Shown here one piece after another: positions 30,806-40,118 of a DNA stretch of 48,668 nucleotides (the first letter of the stretch is position 1; each line of letters opens with the position of its first letter). The translations under genes and the position numbers were made by a program. The stretch comes from Streptomyces kronopolitis (GTDB taxonomy: Bacteria > Actinomycetota > Actinomycetes > Streptomycetales > Streptomycetaceae): NCBI RefSeq assembly GCF_014646275.1, contig NZ_BMND01000041.1, forward strand, positions 1 to 48,668, written 5' to 3'. The notes under the pieces were generated by a model. That model saw nothing but the letters and a program-made list of their open reading frames with translations. It was not told the origin of the DNA and did no database searches.

Positions 30806-33264
30806 GGTGGCTGCGCCTGGCCGGGCAGACGGCGTGCGCAGGGCGGCGGGGCGCCTGGCGGCTGGTGCTGGTGCTGTGCGCCGCGGCCGTTCTCACCACG
30901 GCAATGGCCACGCACGCGGCCGCGGCCCCCGAGCCCAAGCCCTCCGCACCGACCAGCGCGCAGCCTTCCCCCTCCGAATCCGGGACACCCGGATCGCCGG
31001 ACCAGAAGCCGGCGCCGGACGGGCGTGGCGGGGTGGCCTACGAGGACACCGCGCAGGGCAAGGCGGCCGCGAAGAAGGCACAGCGGGAGGCCAAGGAGTC
31101 GCTGCGCAAGAAGCTGCACCGCCTCGGCATCGGCAAGAACGACCTCCTGGACTCCTTCCATGTCACCGATGAAAACGGCATCCCCGTCAGCGCGTTCAAG
31201 GTCGACTCCGAGAGCGGCGACTGGTCCGACTGGGACCTGAAGGTGGACGAATGGCTCACGAGCCTGCTGTTCATGTGCACCAAGTGGATGATCGCTTTCG
31301 CCTGCTGGCTGCTGACCTGGGCGTTGGGCTTCAAGCTGGCCTCGCTCCTTCTCAAGCCGGCCCTCGCGGTGTCGGACTCCCTCTACAACAGCGTGTTGTT
31401 GCAGCTGGGTCTGCCGGGCCTGTTCCTCGCCTTCAGCGGCACCGTCGCGGCCTACCACTTGTTCTTCGGTGACCGCTCGCGCGGCTGGGGTGAACTCACC
31501 GCGTCGCTGCTGATCTCCGCGCTCGCGGTCACCACTCTCGCGTCGCCGCCCCAGACGCTGCTCGGCTCCGACGGCGCGGTGGGCAAGGCGCGTGACCTGG
31601 GTGTCGCCGTGGCCTCCATCGTCATGGGCGGCGAGGACCCCACCAGGCGGCCGGCCGACGCCGTGGTCGGCATCACGACGCCGATCACCGACGAGCTCGT
31701 CAAGGCCTTCGTGGTGCAGCCCTCCCAGGTGCTCACCTACGGGCAGACGTTCACCGACGACACCAAGGACAAGTGCGCCACGCAGTTCACGTCCTCCCGC
31801 ATCTCGACCGCGCTCGTCAACCAGCAGGTCGCCAAGCAGACCAAGGCGATCAAGGACATGCCGGGCGCCGGGGACATCCTCGCGCCCGGGATCGGCGGCA
31901 AGATCGAGGACTTCGTCAAGGACAAGGCGGCGCAGTGGGGCATGGACACCTTCGGGACCAAGCCCGACGTCAAGTTCGAGAAGGCGTGTGTCAGCGGAAG
32001 TGCCAAGGCGGCGAAGAAGGCCTCCGGGGACAAGCTCGCCGGGTCCGCCTTCATGTTCCTGGCGGCGTTCCTGGTCTGCGTGCTCATCATCGGGCTCGCC
32101 GGCAGCTACCTGGCCGCCCAGGCATGGCTCGCCGCCGAGGCGATGCTGCTGCGCTGCGCGCTGATCGTCGGCACCCTGCCGGGGCCCGGCCGCGCGTGGC
32201 TGTGGTCGCGGGGCGCCGCGATCGCCCGCGGCCTGGCCCTGCTCGTCGGTCTCGTCGTGGCGCTCGGGGTGTTCGTCGTCGCGGTCACCGCCGTGGTCGC
32301 CGCGCCGGAGAAGGACATTCCCGGTGGCATCGTCGTCCGCTTCGTCACGATCGACATCCTGTGTGTCGGCGCGATCATCTTCCGCAAGCGCCTGATCAGC
32401 CGCTCGCGCCAGATGGCTGCCCGGCTCAAGACCCGCGTCGGAGCGTCCAAGCTCGGCGGCGCCGCCGCCCCTTCCGACCTCAGCTCCGGTGGCGGAGGCG
32501 GTCGGCGCGGCACCCTGGGCAAGATCGGTGGCGCCGCGCTGATGCTCGGTCTGATGGCCGCCACCGGCGGCAGTGCCGGCGTGGTCGGCGGCGGCCTGGG
32601 CCGCGCGGGCAGCACCCGCACCGTCCGGCATCTGGCCAAGGGCGCCGGACGACTCGCCCGCGGCGCCGGGAAGACGGTGGGGGCGGGAGCTCGGGCGGGC
32701 GTGCGCATGGGCCGCCTCGGGCTGAAGGGCACGGTCGGGCTGCCGGTCTACGGGCCGCGGGCCGCGCACCGTGCGGTGGCCGCGGCACAGGCTGTGCCCG
32801 GTCAGGTCACCGGTGCAGCCACCCAGCTCCAGGACCGCCTGGAGACCGCCCGGAGTCTGTATGAGCCGCAGGTGCGGGACTTCGCCGACGAGTACTGGCG
32901 TGGCATCGGCGGGCGCTGGATCAGCAACCGCGTCCGTGCCCGCCGCGGCCTGCCGCCGCTGCCCTCGCGCCCTGCGGGCCGTTCGGCTCGCCGGACCACC
33001 GGACCCCTCTCCCCCATGGCGCGTCGTGGGCCAGGCCGGCCGCCCAACCCGGCGCCCACCGTGGCGCCGCGGCGCAGCCGTCGGCCGCAGATGGTGCCGC
33101 AGCGGCCGATGACCCCGCCGGCGTCCAGCCGGCAGGCGAGTCTGCAGCAGCGGTTGCACCGCATCCGTGCCCGTGGCGCGGCGGCCAAGCAGCCGGCCCC
33201 GCCGCCCGTGCCGCCGCGCCGTCCCGTGCCGCCCCGTCCCCGGCAGCCCAGGAGGCGGTCATGA
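30802..33264 (+). CDS. VirB6-like polytopic channel protein
   Basis: An 820-aa protein. A signal-like segment near the start (RLVLVLCAAAVLTTAMATHAAA) is followed by a Pro/Ser-rich linker. Several membrane helices lie around residues 155-280 (for example LLFMCTKWMIAFACWLLTWA and LFLAFSGTVAAYHLFF) and again at about 410-540 (FMFLAAFLVCVLIIGLAG, LALLVGLVVALGVFVVAVTAV). The tail after residue 600 is rich in Gly/Arg and then Pro/Arg. This is the layout of large Gram-positive VirB6 homologues (Orf15/TcpH type). The basic tail may bind cell-wall polymers or DNA. ATGA overlaps at both ends. Confidence 0.8.
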   Translation: MRWLRLAGQTACAGRRGAWRLVLVLCAAAVLTTAMATHAAAAPEPKPSAPTSAQPSPSESGTPGSPDQKPAPDGRGGVAYEDTAQGKAAAKKAQREAKESLRKKLHRLGIGKNDLLDSFHVTDENGIPVSAFKVDSESGDWSDWDLKVDEWLTSLLFMCTKWMIAFACWLLTWALGFKLASLLLKPALAVSDSLYNSVLLQLGLPGLFLAFSGTVAAYHLFFGDRSRGWGELTASLLISALAVTTLASPPQTLLGSDGAVGKARDLGVAVASIVMGGEDPTRRPADAVVGITTPITDELVKAFVVQPSQVLTYGQTFTDDTKDKCATQFTSSRISTALVNQQVAKQTKAIKDMPGAGDILAPGIGGKIEDFVKDKAAQWGMDTFGTKPDVKFEKACVSGSAKAAKKASGDKLAGSAFMFLAAFLVCVLIIGLAGSYLAAQAWLAAEAMLLRCALIVGTLPGPGRAWLWSRGAAIARGLALLVGLVVALGVFVVAVTAVVAAPEKDIPGGIVVRFVTIDILCVGAIIFRKRLISRSRQMAARLKTRVGASKLGGAAAPSDLSSGGGGGRRGTLGKIGGAALMLGLMAATGGSAGVVGGGLGRAGSTRTVRHLAKGAGRLARGAGKTVGAGARAGVRMGRLGLKGTVGLPVYGPRAAHRAVAAAQAVPGQVTGAATQLQDRLETARSLYEPQVRDFADEYWRGIGGRWISNRVRARRGLPPLPSRPAGRSARRTTGPLSPMARRGPGRPPNPAPTVAPRRSRRPQMVPQRPMTPPASSRQASLQQRLHRIRARGAAAKQPAPPPVPPRRPVPPRPRQPRRRS

Positions 33265-34238
33265 AGCGGCCGGGCATAGCGGTGGGGGCAGGGTTCGGCG
33301 CAGGGGCCCTCGGGTTGATCGGGGTGCTGGTGCTGTTCGTGGCCGCCGTGGCCAACGGCGTCGCCGGCCACCAGCAGGAGCAGGCCGCGGCCGGGACCCA
33401 GATCTCGGCGCCGAGCGGCGGAGCGGTGGGTGACATCCCGCCGGCCATGCTGGCTCTCTACCGGAAGGCGGCGCCGGCCGCCTGCGCGGGGCTGGACTGG
33501 TCGGTGCTCGCCGCGATCGGCAAGGTCGAGACCGACCACGCCCGCCACCCCACGATGCGGTCGAGCGCGGGAGCGGTCGGGCCCATGCAGTTCCTCCCGA
33601 GCACGTTCAAGGGGTACGCGTACCCGGTGCCGCCGGGCGGGGCGAACCCGCCGACGCCCTGGGATCCGGCCGATGCGGTGTATGCCGCGGCGCGGATGCT
33701 GTGCGCCAACGGCGCCAAGTCCGGCTCTGAGAAGGGGATCTATCGAGCGATCTACTCGTATAACCACGCGGATTGGTACGTGCGCAAGGTACTCGGCCAG
33801 GCGAAGGCCTACGCGGCGGCGCCGAGCACCGGGGGCGGGAGCGGCGGGGCGGCCGCGGGTTCGTCCAGCGCGATCGTGCGGGCCGCGTACTCGCAGCTCG
33901 GTGTCCCCTATGTATGGGGTGGCGGCGACATCCACGGCCCGAACAACGGCGGGCTGGACTGCTCGGGGCTGACCTCCTACGCCGTATATAAGGGGACAGG
34001 CGGCCGCGTTGCGCTGCCCCGCACGTCACAACAACAGCGCTTCGCGGGCATTGCGGTCCCCCGCGATGAGATGCAGCCTGGTGACTTGATCATCTTCAAC
34101 AGGCACGGTTGGGGTCACGTGGGGATTTTCGTCGGGGACAACACGATGATCAACGCGCCGAAGCCGGGCAGGGGGGTCGAGACCGCCCCTCTTTCCGAAT
34201 GGTCCGGCTATGAGTGGGCGGTGCGGCGGGTGACCTGA
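33261..34238 (+). CDS. Lytic transglycosylase-NlpC/P60 wall hydrolase (VirB1/TcpG type)
   Basis: A 325-aa protein with an N-terminal membrane anchor or signal (AGALGLIGVLVLFVAAVANG). A SLT-type transglycosylase domain follows, with Glu90 (KVETDH) and GAVGPMQFLPSTF. A Gly/Ala linker leads to an NlpC/P60 domain with Cys234 (LDCSGLTSYA), His286 (WGHVGIFVGDN) and N/A (INAP). Bifunctional enzymes of this kind open peptidoglycan for T4SS assembly; Orf14 of Tn916 and TcpG/TcpI are equivalents. Both active sites look intact. It is the last gene of the tight T4SS operon. Confidence 0.9.
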   Translation: MKRPGIAVGAGFGAGALGLIGVLVLFVAAVANGVAGHQQEQAAAGTQISAPSGGAVGDIPPAMLALYRKAAPAACAGLDWSVLAAIGKVETDHARHPTMRSSAGAVGPMQFLPSTFKGYAYPVPPGGANPPTPWDPADAVYAAARMLCANGAKSGSEKGIYRAIYSYNHADWYVRKVLGQAKAYAAAPSTGGGSGGAAAGSSSAIVRAAYSQLGVPYVWGGGDIHGPNNGGLDCSGLTSYAVYKGTGGRVALPRTSQQQRFAGIAVPRDEMQPGDLIIFNRHGWGHVGIFVGDNTMINAPKPGRGVETAPLSEWSGYEWAVRRVT

Positions 34239-34486
34239 CGCTGGCGGAGGCTGGCGGGCAGGTCCCCGCGGCGCGGGAGGCGACGGATATCACTTGGGCG
34301 GTTTGTCGGAGTTGGGTCAACTGCCCGTGAAAACAGACCCCGCGGTCTGCGAAACGGGCGGTAGGGTGCAAGCTCGGCCACTCATATGGCTCATAACCGT
34401 CCTTGCGGTGGCGATCAAGAAAATCGTCTCCACTGCGACAGAACCCAGAAAACTGCCTGTAGATCGAACCTTCGGGGGGAGCACGG
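34239..34486. other. Intergenic stretch between T4SS and Tad genes
   Basis: The only gap over 200 bp between the two machines. It is less GC-rich than its surroundings and ends in a GGGGGGAG ribosome binding site for the lipoprotein. A promoter for the Tad genes is likely here, but no boxes are certain. Confidence 0.45.
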
Positions 34487-35080
34487 ATGCGACTCGCATC
34501 ATGCCGGAACAGCTACCGCGGCAATCTGCTCAAGAACAGCGCAACCGCGCTGTTTACCACCGGCTTTGCGGCGCTAACCGTCGTCTCGTGCAGTAGTGGT
34601 CCCAGCGGTTCGGACGCCAAGCCCACGCCCTCGAAGTCCTCGGCCTCGAAGCCGGCGGCGGATGACGCGGCGGCCCGCAAGGACGTCCTGGCGGCGTACT
34701 CCGGGATGCGTACCGAGCAGGTCAAGGCCTACGCCAAGGGCAAGGCCTCGGGGACCAAACTGGAGAAGTACGCCACCGACAAGGCCCTTGCCACGGTTGA
34801 AGGCAACCTGTTCCGCTATCGCCAGGGCGGCATCGTCTTCAAGGGGAAGCCGAAGAGCTCGGCGAAGGTCACCGCTCTGAGCCTCTCCGACAAGCCGAAG
34901 ACCGCGACCGTCACCGAGTGCCTGGACACCACGCACTGGAAGCCGGTGGTGAAGTCCAGCGGCAAGGAGGCGGCCAGCGGCAACCAGCCGCGCCGCTACA
35001 CCGTGACCGGCACCGTGCGCACCATCGGGAAGACCTGGATGGTCGTCGGGCTCACCGCGGACAAGGACCACCCGTGCTGA
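34487..35080 (+). CDS. Secreted lipoprotein at the head of the Tad genes
   Basis: A 197-aa protein with a Sec/Lsp signal: a basic start, the hydrophobic LFTTGFAALTVVSC with lipobox VVSC (Cys at about residue 35), then a Ser/Lys/Pro linker. The mature part has an NTF2-like look (VLAAYSGMRTEQVKAYAKG, then TECLDTTHWKPV and RRYTVTGTVRTIGKTWMVVG), as in many Streptomyces lipoproteins associated with pili. The ATG has GGGGGGAG upstream. It is coupled by overlap to the next secreted protein, so both act outside the membrane. Confidence 0.75.
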   Translation: MRLASCRNSYRGNLLKNSATALFTTGFAALTVVSCSSGPSGSDAKPTPSKSSASKPAADDAAARKDVLAAYSGMRTEQVKAYAKGKASGTKLEKYATDKALATVEGNLFRYRQGGIVFKGKPKSSAKVTALSLSDKPKTATVTECLDTTHWKPVVKSSGKEAASGNQPRRYTVTGTVRTIGKTWMVVGLTADKDHPC

Positions 35081-36045
35081 AGGCACCGGCCGCCGCTGCA
35101 GTGACGCTCGGCATCCTGGCCGCAGCAGTTCCCGCCTACGCGGACGGCACCGGGCCCGAGGACTGCGGCGGCCTGGAAGTGTGCGTCGGCGCATACGACC
35201 CGGCCAGCCCCCAGCACCACGCCCCCAAGCAGCATCACGCCACCCCCAGCAAGGGCTCGGGCAAGAAGCCGGTCTGCAAGGTGTGGGGCGACGGCCAGAA
35301 CACCGACATGAACAACGGCCCCACCGATGCCAAGGCTCCGGCCAACGTCGAGGTGCCCTGCCAGGACTCCGAACTCGGCTCGTTCTCCGGCGGCTGCTAC
35401 TACAAGCCCGCCCCGGCCCCGCCTGCGGATGATCCCGTGTGGAAGGGCCACAAGCCGGGCGACGGCGCGATCTACCAGAAGACCTGCCCGATGGGCTCCA
35501 ACAGCGATCCGTTCGGCACCAACGGCGCCGGGCTGGTGTGGATGGCCAAGCCGCCCGGCGGCGCCGGAGCCGATCCCGCCGAGCTCGCCCGCCAGGCCGT
35601 CGACAAGATGACACTGCGCGGCCCGGACATCGGCATCGTGCCCAAGCCCGGCGGCAAGGGACTGGTGGGGCTGCCGGTGTGGATGTGGACCGCCAAGACC
35701 GCGGAGACGTACGGGCCCAACACCGCCACGGCGACCGCCGGCGCTGTCACGGTCACTGCCACGGCGAAGGTCGACCAGATCGTGTGGGACATGGGCGACG
35801 GCCATTCGGTCACCTGCACCACGGCCGGTACCCCCTACAAGTCGTCGTACGGCAAGAAGAGTTCGCCGGACTGCGGATACCGCTACCTGCGCTCTTCCAA
35901 GGACGAGCCGGACGCGAAGTACCCGGTCACCGCCACTTCGACCTGGACCATCGACTGGCGTGGCGCCGGACAGACCGGCCAGCTCACCCAGACCCGTCAG
36001 TCCCAGACCCAGGTCAGCATCGGCCAGCTCAAGGTCCTCAACTAG
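35074..36045 (+). CDS. Secreted Cys-containing protein of the Tad locus (323 aa)
   Basis: GTG start at 35074 overlaps the lipoprotein stop. A signal peptide ends at about AVPAYA-DG (residues 23-25). The mature protein has a Cys-rich N-terminal region (CGGLEVC, CKVW, CQD, GGCYY, KTCPMG), a WMAKPPGG segment, and beta-rich C-terminal domain with VTVTATAKVDQIVWDMGDGHSVTC, TSTWTIDWRG. Similar proteins occur in Streptomyces Tad-like clusters, some annotated as 'ATP/GTP-binding' without visible motif. An extracellular scaffold or adhesin role is plausible. Confidence 0.7.
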   Translation: MLKAPAAAAVTLGILAAAVPAYADGTGPEDCGGLEVCVGAYDPASPQHHAPKQHHATPSKGSGKKPVCKVWGDGQNTDMNNGPTDAKAPANVEVPCQDSELGSFSGGCYYKPAPAPPADDPVWKGHKPGDGAIYQKTCPMGSNSDPFGTNGAGLVWMAKPPGGAGADPAELARQAVDKMTLRGPDIGIVPKPGGKGLVGLPVWMWTAKTAETYGPNTATATAGAVTVTATAKVDQIVWDMGDGHSVTCTTAGTPYKSSYGKKSSPDCGYRYLRSSKDEPDAKYPVTATSTWTIDWRGAGQTGQLTQTRQSQTQVSIGQLKVLN

Positions 36046-36081
36046 TTCCGCGGACCAGCACGTAACGGAAAGTCGGGCGCG

Positions 36082-36774
36082 ATGAACCGCACCAGCACCT
36101 CCCAGATCCCTGCCCCCACCACCGCACCTCCGCTGCGGCCCGAGACCCCCATCGGCGCCAGCCCGGCGCCCCGGCGTCGCAAACGCTCCACCATGGTGCT
36201 CGGCGTGCTGATCACGCTCGTCGGCGTGCTGGGCACGTCCATGCTGGTGCGCAGTGCCGGGGACCGGGTCGACGTACTGGCCGTGGCCCGGGACGTCCCG
36301 GCCGGACAGGAAATCACCGCTGAGGACCTGACTACCGCGGCGCTGCCCGAAGACCCTGCCCTGCAGCCGGTGAAGGCCATCGAGAAGGACAGCGTGATCG
36401 GCCGGCGTGCCACAGCGCCGCTGCACCGCGGTGAGCTGCTGGCCAATTCGCAGATCCACGGCGGCAAGGCCCTGCCCGACGGCCAGGAGCTCGTGGCCGT
36501 CGAGGTCCAGCGCGGCGCTGCCCCTTCCGACGCGCTCGCACCCGGCGACCAGATCAAGGTCATCTCCACGCCCGGCAAGGACTCGGCAGCCCCGGCCTCG
36601 GGCTCGAAGTCGGCCAGCCCGGAGGAGATCGAGGCGAAGGTCGTCAAGGTCGGCTCCCCCAACGCCACCGGGGCCGTCGTCATCCAGGTTGCCGTGGCCT
36701 CTACCGACAGCGCGCAGCTCGCTGCCCGTGCCGCCACCGGCCGGGTTGCCATCGTGCTCTCGTCGAAGGGCTGA
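36082..36774 (+). CDS. CpaB/RcpC-like SAF-domain pilus protein
   Basis: A 230-aa protein with one N-terminal membrane helix (STMVLGVLITLVGVLGTSMLV), then a SAF domain (VLAVARDVPAGQEITAEDLTTAALPEDPAL through HRGELLANSQI), then a RcpC-like part with LVAVEVQRGAAPSDALAPGDQIKVIST. This is the classic order of CpaB, an inner-membrane or periplasmic Flp-pilus assembly protein that in Gram-negative bacteria meets the secretin. Gram-positive Tad systems have a short version, as here. It lies directly before the TadZ-like gene. Confidence 0.82.
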   Translation: MNRTSTSQIPAPTTAPPLRPETPIGASPAPRRRKRSTMVLGVLITLVGVLGTSMLVRSAGDRVDVLAVARDVPAGQEITAEDLTTAALPEDPALQPVKAIEKDSVIGRRATAPLHRGELLANSQIHGGKALPDGQELVAVEVQRGAAPSDALAPGDQIKVISTPGKDSAAPASGSKSASPEEIEAKVVKVGSPNATGAVVIQVAVASTDSAQLAARAATGRVAIVLSSKG

Positions 36775-36779
36775 GCACG

Positions 36780-37655
36780 ATGTCCGTGATCGCGCTGACC
36801 TCAGCACACGCGAGCGGCGTGACCGTCTCTTCTCTGGCCATGGCGCTTGCCGGGCCTCGGCCGTCGCTGCTGGCGGAGGCGGACACCAAGGGCGGCTCCA
36901 TTCGTACCGGCTACCGCATGGGCGAGTGGGGCGGCGAAGTCGGTCTGTGGCACCTGGCCCAGGCCGACCGTGAAGGGGCGCTCGCCGAGGCGTTCGAGGC
37001 GCACCTGCGGCGACTGGATGCGTCCGGCAGCCGATTGTGGCTACCGGGCCTGACCGATCCGTTGCAGGCCGCTGCCCTCGCCCAGACCTGGGAGCCGCTG
37101 AGCCTGCTGTTGCAGGCCATGGACCAGCACGCCAAGTACGACGTCGTCATCGATGCTGGCCGTGTCGTGCTCGAACCGGGAGGGGTGCACCCCTCCCTCT
37201 ACCCGCGGCCGCTGCTGCACCGCGCGGACCTGGTCGTGCTGGTCATGCGCAACACCATGACCAGCGTGGCGCAGACGCTGCCCGTTGTCCGTTGCCTCCA
37301 GCAGGAGTTGGCGGAGCGCGGGACGGGCGCCGATGCCCTGCGACTGCTGCTGGTGCAGGAGGGCGATATCTCGGCGCATGACATCGCCCACCGGCTGCAG
37401 GTCCCGGTGATCGGCACGCTGCCATGGGAGGAGAAGACCGCCCGTATCCTCACGCACGGCACGACCCGGCAGGTGAAGCCGGGCGCGATGCGGCTGCTCA
37501 AGCACGCCCGCGAAGCGGCCCGCGCCGCAGAGGTCGAGGCGAGCACGCGGCGCCTGCGCATGCAGTTGCCCTCACCGCCCGTGACCTCGCCAGTGGTTGC
37601 CGGTGTGGTGCAGCGGCTGACCGCCCCGCGCCAGGAGGTGCCAGCCCATGACTAA
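36780..37655 (+). CDS. TadZ/CpaE-like ParA-family protein with a degenerate P-loop
   Basis: A 291-aa protein with the ParA/MinD fold: IALTSAHASGVTVSSLAMAL where the P-loop KGGVGKTT would be, but without its Lys, then LLAEADTKGG, YDVVIDAGRVVLEP and LVVLVMRNTMTSVAQTLPVV. TadZ proteins often have such altered P-loops and place the pilus machinery in the cell. The end overlaps the TadA start (8 bp). Function as the localisation factor is inferred from family and order. Confidence 0.75.
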   Translation: MSVIALTSAHASGVTVSSLAMALAGPRPSLLAEADTKGGSIRTGYRMGEWGGEVGLWHLAQADREGALAEAFEAHLRRLDASGSRLWLPGLTDPLQAAALAQTWEPLSLLLQAMDQHAKYDVVIDAGRVVLEPGGVHPSLYPRPLLHRADLVVLVMRNTMTSVAQTLPVVRCLQQELAERGTGADALRLLLVQEGDISAHDIAHRLQVPVIGTLPWEEKTARILTHGTTRQVKPGAMRLLKHAREAARAAEVEASTRRLRMQLPSPPVTSPVVAGVVQRLTAPRQEVPAHD

Positions 37656-39198
37656 CCGCAACGGCACCCCGGTGAACGGGGGCACCCCTTTGTCCGGGCT
37701 GCTCAGGAACGCGCTTGCACAGCAGGCCCCGCACAGCGGGACCGCCGAACCGGCTCACGGGCCGCGGCCTGCTGCCCTGCCGGTACAGCTCGGCAAGGAC
37801 GACGCTGCCGCTCCCGGCCGCCTGGCCGAGCTTCCCGGTGTGCTGCCTGTCTCCCGGGCCGTGATCCGGGAGCTGCAGGACGCGGTGTCGCAGGACCTGG
37901 TGGAAGCGGAGCGGAGCAGCGAGAGCCGGCTCAGTGCCGAGGACCAGCTGGAGCTGGCCCGGTCCCTGGTCGCCAAGCGCGTCTCGGCCTGGGCGGTCGA
38001 GGAAGCCCGCACCGCACGACCGCTGTCCGGCACCCAGCTGGAGACGGTCCGGCAGGCCATCATCAACGCGCTGTTCAAGGCAGGCCCGCTCCAGCAGTAC
38101 CTGGAGGACGAGCGCGTCGAGAACATCGTCGTGGACGGTGACCGGGTGGAGATCGACTACTTCGACCAGCCCACCCAACGCGTCGACCCGGTGGCCGACG
38201 ACGACGAAAGCCTGGTGGCGCTCATCAACCGGCTCGCCGCGCGCTCCGGCCACGGCGACCGCGTCCTGAACCCGGCCACCCCCATGACCAACTTCCGGCT
38301 GCCGGACCGCTCCCGCGTCGCCGCGACGCTGCTGACTACCCGGCCCACCATGGCGATCCGGCGCCACCGCGTCATGAGCGCCTCCCTGGAGGACCTCGTC
38401 GAGTGGGGCACGCTCAGCCCCGCGCTCAGCGCGTTCCTCCAGGGCCTGGTCGCGGCGAAGCAGACGATGCTGATCGCCGGGGACATGGGCGTGGGCAAGA
38501 CGTCGCTGCTGCGGGCGCTGGTGCGCAAGGTCGGCTCGGGCGAGCGGATCGTGACGCTGGAGACCGACCGCGAGCTGTTCCTCGACGAAGACCCGGACGT
38601 GGCCGCGCACGTGATGGCGATGGAGGAACGCGCCTCCAACGGCGAGGTCGGCAAGGACGGGTCGCAGACCGGGCGGATCACGATCGCCGACATGTACCCG
38701 CACACGCTGCGGATGCTGTCCACGCGCGTGGTCGTCGGCGAGGTCCGCAGCACCGAAGTGGTGCCGATGCTCGATGCGATGAGCTCGGGCGGCCGCGGCT
38801 CGATGTGCACGCTGCACGCCGCCTACCCGCGCCTGGTCCTGCCCCGTCTAGTGCAGCTGTGCCAGAGCGCCGGCAAGGACGTGGACTCCACCCACCAGCT
38901 CGTTGCCAACGCGATCAACTTCGTGGTCTTCATTCGGCAGACCGACCAGACGCAGATCGGCGGCCGCCGTCACCGTTACGTCTCCGACGTCCTGCAGGTC
39001 ACCCCGGGTGAAGGCGGTCAGCCCGCCTTCAGCCGCATCTTCGCGCCGGCTGGTGACGGTGACCCGCGAGGTGTGCCGCGGGATCTGCCGACCGGTGAGG
39101 TCATGCAGGAGCTGACCGACATCGGCTTCGACAAGCGATGGCTGACCGAGGCGCAATACGGCCGCTGGCCCAAGCCGATGGAGTTGGTGCGGCGATGA
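37648..39198 (+). CDS. tadA: TadA/CpaF pilus secretion ATPase
   Basis: A 516-aa hexameric secretion ATPase of the CpaF/TadA family. Walker A is GDMGVGKTS (residues 278-286). The GEVRSTEVVPMLDAMSSGGRGSMCTLHA stretch covers Walker B and the His box. An N-terminal domain (EDERVENIVVDGDRVEID) and RLPDRSRVAATLL precede it. It powers pilin assembly with TadB and TadC at the membrane. The start overlaps the TadZ-like gene and the stop overlaps TadB (ATGA). Length is close to the family's usual size. Confidence 0.92.
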   Translation: MTNRNGTPVNGGTPLSGLLRNALAQQAPHSGTAEPAHGPRPAALPVQLGKDDAAAPGRLAELPGVLPVSRAVIRELQDAVSQDLVEAERSSESRLSAEDQLELARSLVAKRVSAWAVEEARTARPLSGTQLETVRQAIINALFKAGPLQQYLEDERVENIVVDGDRVEIDYFDQPTQRVDPVADDDESLVALINRLAARSGHGDRVLNPATPMTNFRLPDRSRVAATLLTTRPTMAIRRHRVMSASLEDLVEWGTLSPALSAFLQGLVAAKQTMLIAGDMGVGKTSLLRALVRKVGSGERIVTLETDRELFLDEDPDVAAHVMAMEERASNGEVGKDGSQTGRITIADMYPHTLRMLSTRVVVGEVRSTEVVPMLDAMSSGGRGSMCTLHAAYPRLVLPRLVQLCQSAGKDVDSTHQLVANAINFVVFIRQTDQTQIGGRRHRYVSDVLQVTPGEGGQPAFSRIFAPAGDGDPRGVPRDLPTGEVMQELTDIGFDKRWLTEAQYGRWPKPMELVRR

Positions 39199-40118
39199 GT
39201 CTGGGACAGCTCGGGATGCTCGGTGCGCTGTGCGGCCTGCTCGTGGTGGCCGGCATCGCCCTGGCCGTACGGTCGTTCAAAGCGCCGGCCGAGGCAGAGC
39301 GGGTGCGGCCGCAGCGGGCATCGCTGTGGCAGCGGGTCTGCGAGTCGCTGCCCGGTGCGTGGGCAGAGCGCTACCGGTGGATCGTCGTGTTCGCCAGCGT
39401 CGTGGCGGTCGTGGTGTGGGGCTGGTCGGCTCGGCCCGTGCAGGGTCTGCTGGCCGCCGCGGTGGTGGCCGGCTTCCCCTGGATCTGGCATCCGTCGGTC
39501 ACCTCCACCCGCCGCATCGTGCGGCTGGAGGCGCTGTCGCGCTGGCTGCAGCACCTCGCCGGCGCGCACGTCGTCGGGCACACCCTGGAGGCCGCGATCA
39601 GCGGCGCGATGCGCCAGGTCCCCGCCGACATCCATGACCCGGTCCGCACGCTGGAGGCCCGTCTGCGAATGGGCGTCGCCCCGGAAGCGGCCTACCGCGC
39701 GTTCGCCGACGACTTCGAGGACGGCGCGGTCGACAACGTCGTGCTGGTGTTCATCACCCACATCCGCGACCGCGGCCGCGGCATGGTCGAGACCCTGCAG
39801 ACCCTCTCCGACCTGACGGCCGAAGAGGCGGCGTCGCTGCGCACCGTGGACGCGGACCGCCAAAAGGTCCGCACACAGACCCGCTGGGTGGCGATCATCG
39901 TGCTCGCGATGGGCTTCACCATGGGCAGTTCCTTCGGCCCCGCCTACAACACTGCGGGCGGGCAGATCTGGCTGTTGCTCATGGGCGCCGGATTCGTAGG
40001 CGCCCTGGTGTGGCTGCGGCGTCTGTGCGCGGTGCGGCCCTCGCCGCGGCTGCTGCAGTCGCGTCCGGCCCAGGAAACGAAGCAGGCCACGATGGCCGGG
40101 CAGGGGGGCGTTGAATGA
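39195..40118 (+). CDS. tadB: TadB-like pilus assembly membrane protein
   Basis: A 307-aa protein with GspF/TadB build: N-terminal membrane helices (LGMLGALCGLLVVAGIALAV; RWIVVFASVVAVVVWGW), then a cytoplasmic helical domain (LEALSRWLQHLAGAHVVGHTLEAAI through VEARLRMG-like), and two C-terminal helices (WVAIIVLAMGFTMGS; IWLLLMGAGFVGALVWL). It forms the platform for TadA with TadC. The ATG overlaps the tadA stop, and the stop overlaps tadC. Confidence 0.85.
   Translation: MSLGQLGMLGALCGLLVVAGIALAVRSFKAPAEAERVRPQRASLWQRVCESLPGAWAERYRWIVVFASVVAVVVWGWSARPVQGLLAAAVVAGFPWIWHPSVTSTRRIVRLEALSRWLQHLAGAHVVGHTLEAAISGAMRQVPADIHDPVRTLEARLRMGVAPEAAYRAFADDFEDGAVDNVVLVFITHIRDRGRGMVETLQTLSDLTAEEAASLRTVDADRQKVRTQTRWVAIIVLAMGFTMGSSFGPAYNTAGGQIWLLLMGAGFVGALVWLRRLCAVRPSPRLLQSRPAQETKQATMAGQGGVE

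Noticed and set aside
30778..33159. Long antisense open frame opposite the VirB6-like gene
   Set aside because: Same mirror effect; the + strand product has clear membrane helices and fits the operon.
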